Source of the DNA: Yarrowia lipolytica
Lineage: Eukaryota; Ascomycota; Dipodascomycetes; Dipodascales
Assembly (NCBI RefSeq): GCF_001761485.1
Contig: NC_090774.1
Span: forward strand, 496,001 to 560,000
DNA length: 64,000 bases
Direction of reading: 5' to 3'
Below, in pieces: positions 61,535 through 64,000 of the stretch (positions are counted from its first letter, which is position 1; every line of letters begins with the position of its first letter). Under the pieces are notes generated by a model, which was not told the DNA's origin, ran no database searches, and saw only the letters and a list, made by a program, of their open reading frames with translations. A program made the position numbers and the translations under genes.

Positions 61535-62425
61535 TTGGTTGATGTTGTGAATTTTATGAAAACCACGTCTTAGTTGCAAAGCTAGATTTGTTTGAAAAGT
61601 TACCCGGAAAATTACACACTGTGGCGAGTCACGTGCAGTTGGTGGGGCAACCATACCAAGTGGGAAACCTCTCTGCACGCGTGGTGACTATTTTCATTTT
61701 CTCTGTAAGCAGGAGCTCTTCATATCACGCCCCATCAATTTAATGAATTTTACGTGCAAAAATTTCCGCCCCGCAAAAAGTAAGGACCCCTTAGTTATTA
61801 CTTGTACTCTATTCTTGACACCCAACTCTGTACAAGTATGAGGTTGTTGACAGTGTATTTACTATGTGTTGGACTGTTTGTGAGTCTGTCTGTGCAGGTC
61901 TGTGCCTTAGAGAAAAAACACCAACTCTGTACGTAAGCCTATTTCTCTTGGGTGAGAACCTGTCCACGTCTTCAAACTTTGATAGTATGTAGTGCGCATC
62001 ACGTGAATGACATGATAAGCCGACTCGGCATGAGTGCGGAAATGACACCAGCGGGGTATATATGGCAATGACGATGGTATTTAGCTGGTCCGATCTTGAT
62101 CCCACGTTCGACCGAACATGTCCCGATCGTCGCCACCTCTTGAATTACACCACATCCCCCAAAACATTCTTCACATTCTTGCTCCCGATACTGGATGTTC
62201 CTTTGATTAAACTTCGGGTCACCTACAATCGCCTCATCCTCTCAACCGGACCTCCACTTTCTACACCAACCACACATCCCTACATCAAAAGACGTCCAAA
62301 CGCGGTTCTTTTGAAGCACGGAAACCAGCAGGACACTCCCCTAGCATAACTCGTCACGTGACAATCCTTTTTATCCGCCCTACATCCAGAGTTGCGGCTT
62401 TATCCAGCCACCCACCACAGCCATC
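61535..62425. promoter_or_regulatory. Divergent LOS1/Pet20-like promoter with E-boxes
   Basis: CACGTG cores occur at 61630-61635, within TCACGTGA at 61999-62006, and within TCACGTGA at 62354-62361. These are sites for Cbf1/bHLH-type factors in yeasts. A short frame at 62062-62349 is rejected as a gene. No TATA box is obvious for either gene, except TATATAT near 62056. Confidence 0.5.
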
Positions 62426-63178
62426 ATGTACCGACCCACAACCGCTACCAGACTCAGTGTGGCTCCCTGCCGACTCATCATAAGACACAAGTCATCCAAG
62501 TCACCATCTCCCGCCTCCAACGTGGCTCCCCAGCCCGTGAAGAAGGGCGAAGAAGACGAGGTCAAGGCCGACGCCAAACCCGAGGCAGCTAATAAAGCTC
62601 CACAGCCCAAGACCGCCTCCACAACTGCTACATCCACATCCACTACATCCACCGCTGCATCTTCGCCTGCCCCCTCGGCACCAGCTCCTCCATACGAGAA
62701 CAACCCTTACATGTTCAGTCGTAGCCACTTCACCCCAAACTTCTCGCGACACCAGAGTGGCAACACTTCGTCCCCCACCCGCATTCTCGGCATCCAGCCA
62801 CACCCCTTCACCGTCAAGGAACACACCGGAGAGTCCATGAACGAGATTTTCCTCCACAAGGCGCTCGCCTCACACATGCAGCCTCTGCTGCTGAGCCTGG
62901 ACGACCGAAAGAGAGAGATCCCCAGCAAGGTGTACAAGTTCCGAAACCAGCGACAGGTTCCCAAGGCCGAAAATTCGCTGTGGCTCAAGTCTGTGCTGCG
63001 ACAGCAGACGCACTCAGACATGGACCTCATTCCCCAGGAAATGCTCCAGCAGATGGTGCCCTTCCGGCCTCTCAGTGACGTTACCCGAAAGTTTTGGGAC
63101 GTCAAGATGAAGGTTGACTTCAAGCGGCAGCAGCAGCGGAAGCAGGAGCCAGAAGAAGAGGAGGATGACTCCTACTGA
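62426..63178 (+). CDS. Probable mitochondrial protein, Pet20/Sue1-like
   Basis: The 250-residue product has a basic, Ser/Arg/Thr-rich, acid-free N-terminus (MYRPTTATRLSVAPCRLIIRH) typical of mitochondrial targeting. A Lys/Glu and then Ala/Thr/Ser low-complexity linker follows to about 90. The conserved-looking part includes MNEIFLHKALASHMQPLLLSL near 145-165, SLWLKSVLRQQ near 190 and DLIPQEMLQQMVPFRPLS near 203. This resembles the Pet20/Sue1 family (mitochondrial respiration and cytochrome c stability in yeast), based on remembered patterns only. A TCACGTGA E-box lies about 65 bp upstream. An acidic tail ends the protein. Confidence 0.7.
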   Translation: MYRPTTATRLSVAPCRLIIRHKSSKSPSPASNVAPQPVKKGEEDEVKADAKPEAANKAPQPKTASTTATSTSTTSTAASSPAPSAPAPPYENNPYMFSRSHFTPNFSRHQSGNTSSPTRILGIQPHPFTVKEHTGESMNEIFLHKALASHMQPLLLSLDDRKREIPSKVYKFRNQRQVPKAENSLWLKSVLRQQTHSDMDLIPQEMLQQMVPFRPLSDVTRKFWDVKMKVDFKRQQQRKQEPEEEEDDSY

Positions 63179-63317
63179 ACGCTTTTTTGAGCGCCGATTT
63201 TGTGTCTCACTTATATTCTAGAATGAACCCCGCTATATCATACTGGGAACATTAGAGTCCAGTTCCCACTAACTCATATAACTTATTGATTTATTACGAC
63301 GTTTTGTACCAACTACT

Positions 63318-63779
63318 CTAGTTTCCCGATGCATACTTGTTGACGTAATATCGAACCAGACCTTCCATGGCGCTTTCGTCGCCACATCGCACGAGATTGG
63401 CTGCGTCAATGTTAAGAGGCGAATCTGGTTCTGGCAGAGATAGCATGGCCGACACTGCGGTGCATGCAGAAGAGATGGTCCATGCTGGGGACCACTGCGT
63501 CTTGAGAACGTCAATGCACACCTCTCCGGTTTCAAAGTGGATGTTTGGGTGGCAGATTTTCGTTCGGAAAAACATGGTCGGTGGCTGTAGCGGGTAGTTT
63601 TCGGGGATGTTGATTTCCACCTGCCAGAGACCGTTTTCATATGCAGTGCCCTCGGTTCCTCTCATGACGGCAGTCCATTTGTAGAGATTATCGCCGTCGG
63701 CTGTGAGCGATGCTAGGCAAGGATTGGGGTCTTTCTTGTATGCTGCCAGCTCCTTGATGAGTCGTTTCTGGGAGGCCAT
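63318..63779 (-). CDS. PEX4: Peroxisomal ubiquitin-conjugating enzyme (E2) Pex4
   Basis: The conserved E2 core starts at the ATG at 63779 (MASQKRLIKEL), giving 153 residues. Pex4 monoubiquitinates the import receptor Pex5 on the peroxisome membrane so that it can be recycled. HPN is at 77-79, and the catalytic cysteine is C88 in GEVCIDVLK. WSPAW at 96-100 and DSPLNIDAANLVRCGD fit Pex4 better than other E2s. The frame is open upstream of 63779 to the window edge, with another ATG at 63965 that would add 62 very hydrophobic residues (total 215). Which start is used is unresolved. Yeast Pex4 (183) has no membrane segment and is anchored by Pex22. Confidence 0.88.
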   Translation of the reverse strand: MASQKRLIKELAAYKKDPNPCLASLTADGDNLYKWTAVMRGTEGTAYENGLWQVEINIPENYPLQPPTMFFRTKICHPNIHFETGEVCIDVLKTQWSPAWTISSACTAVSAMLSLPEPDSPLNIDAANLVRCGDESAMEGLVRYYVNKYASGN

Positions 63780-64000
63780 TTTCAGAGCGTATGATTGTGC
63801 TTGAGTAGATGTTAGGGCGATGGCTAGGGCGGCAAGAGCGAGCTTAAGAGACACAAATGTGACGCAGAAGACAAATAACAGAAATGCGGCGGTAACGAGA
63901 TAGCTCAGAGAGGTTGCGACGAAAAACCAGACGTTGACGGTGGAGATCCGAGGTAGAGATTTCATGCGATGCAAGCCATAGGTACAGTAATATATCACAT

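Noticed and set aside
62062-62349. 95-codon ORF in the LOS1/Pet20-like divergent promoter
   Set aside because: It lies between two promoters, has no domain, and overlaps regulatory-type sequence.
1-64000. 5S rRNA genes, LTRs, transposons or CRISPR arrays
   Set aside because: By-eye reading found no convincing internal promoter of 5S or tRNA type, no terminal repeats with target-site duplication and no spaced direct-repeat array; a covariance-model and repeat search would be decisive.

Overview
The window looks like nuclear chromosomal DNA of a hemiascomycete yeast, most likely Yarrowia lipolytica or a close relative. The evidence is the intron style: GTGAGT/GTAAGT donors, very short introns (46-52 nt in coding sequence) and a TACTAAC-type branch point only a few bases from the acceptor AG. 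Other signs are long gene-poor spacers, proteins translated with the standard code, and closest resemblance to yeast families. The species assignment is inference from these traits and was not tested by alignment.

Layout, left to right. A partial acidic/Ser-rich gene on the minus strand runs off the left edge (1-863), followed by a 3.4-kb gene-free stretch with a 35-base poly-C tract and an 18-bp perfect palindrome. Next come a spliced P4-ATPase flippase (DNF3-like, 4475-10022, with an extra intron in its 5' leader), a small hypothetical gene, and a probably secreted agmatinase-type ureohydrolase (11481-12716). The agmatinase converges with a THI20-type HMP kinase/TenA fusion (12805-14346). 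A 1.65-kb divergent promoter with several TGAGTCA sites separates THI20 from an AlaX-type Ala-tRNA editing protein (15996-17243). Then follow a KEN-box/double-CxxC protein, a coiled-coil tail-anchored protein (19897-21744), the three-exon BEACH protein BPH1 (21864-28457), a CPFC-motif protein, and an AMN1-like LRR protein (30415-32568).

The right half holds a MAPR/DAP1-like heme-binding membrane protein, SSY5 (the protease of the SPS amino-acid sensor), a small membrane protein, RRP6 (nuclear exosome exonuclease), a two-TM protein, a LigB-type DOPA dioxygenase and a PTR2-type peptide transporter. After these come a C2H2-finger protein with coding minisatellites, a 3.6-kb gene-free stretch, a DENN-like (ANR2/LCHN-like) protein, exportin-T (LOS1), a mitochondrial Pet20/Sue1-like candidate, and the peroxisomal E2 enzyme PEX4 at the right edge.

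There is no bacterial-style operon. Functional themes recur without proof of coordination: nitrogen/amino-acid acquisition (agmatinase, SSY5, PTR2, with GATAAG or TGACGTCA/TGAGTCA sites nearby), tRNA biology (AlaX, LOS1) and RNA surveillance (RRP6). I see no convincing tRNA, 5S rRNA, transposon, LTR or CRISPR array. The most distinctive non-genic signal is a family of short palindromic motifs built from TACAAGTA/TACGAGTA/TACTGTA, scattered through the spacers and nearly absent from the genes.
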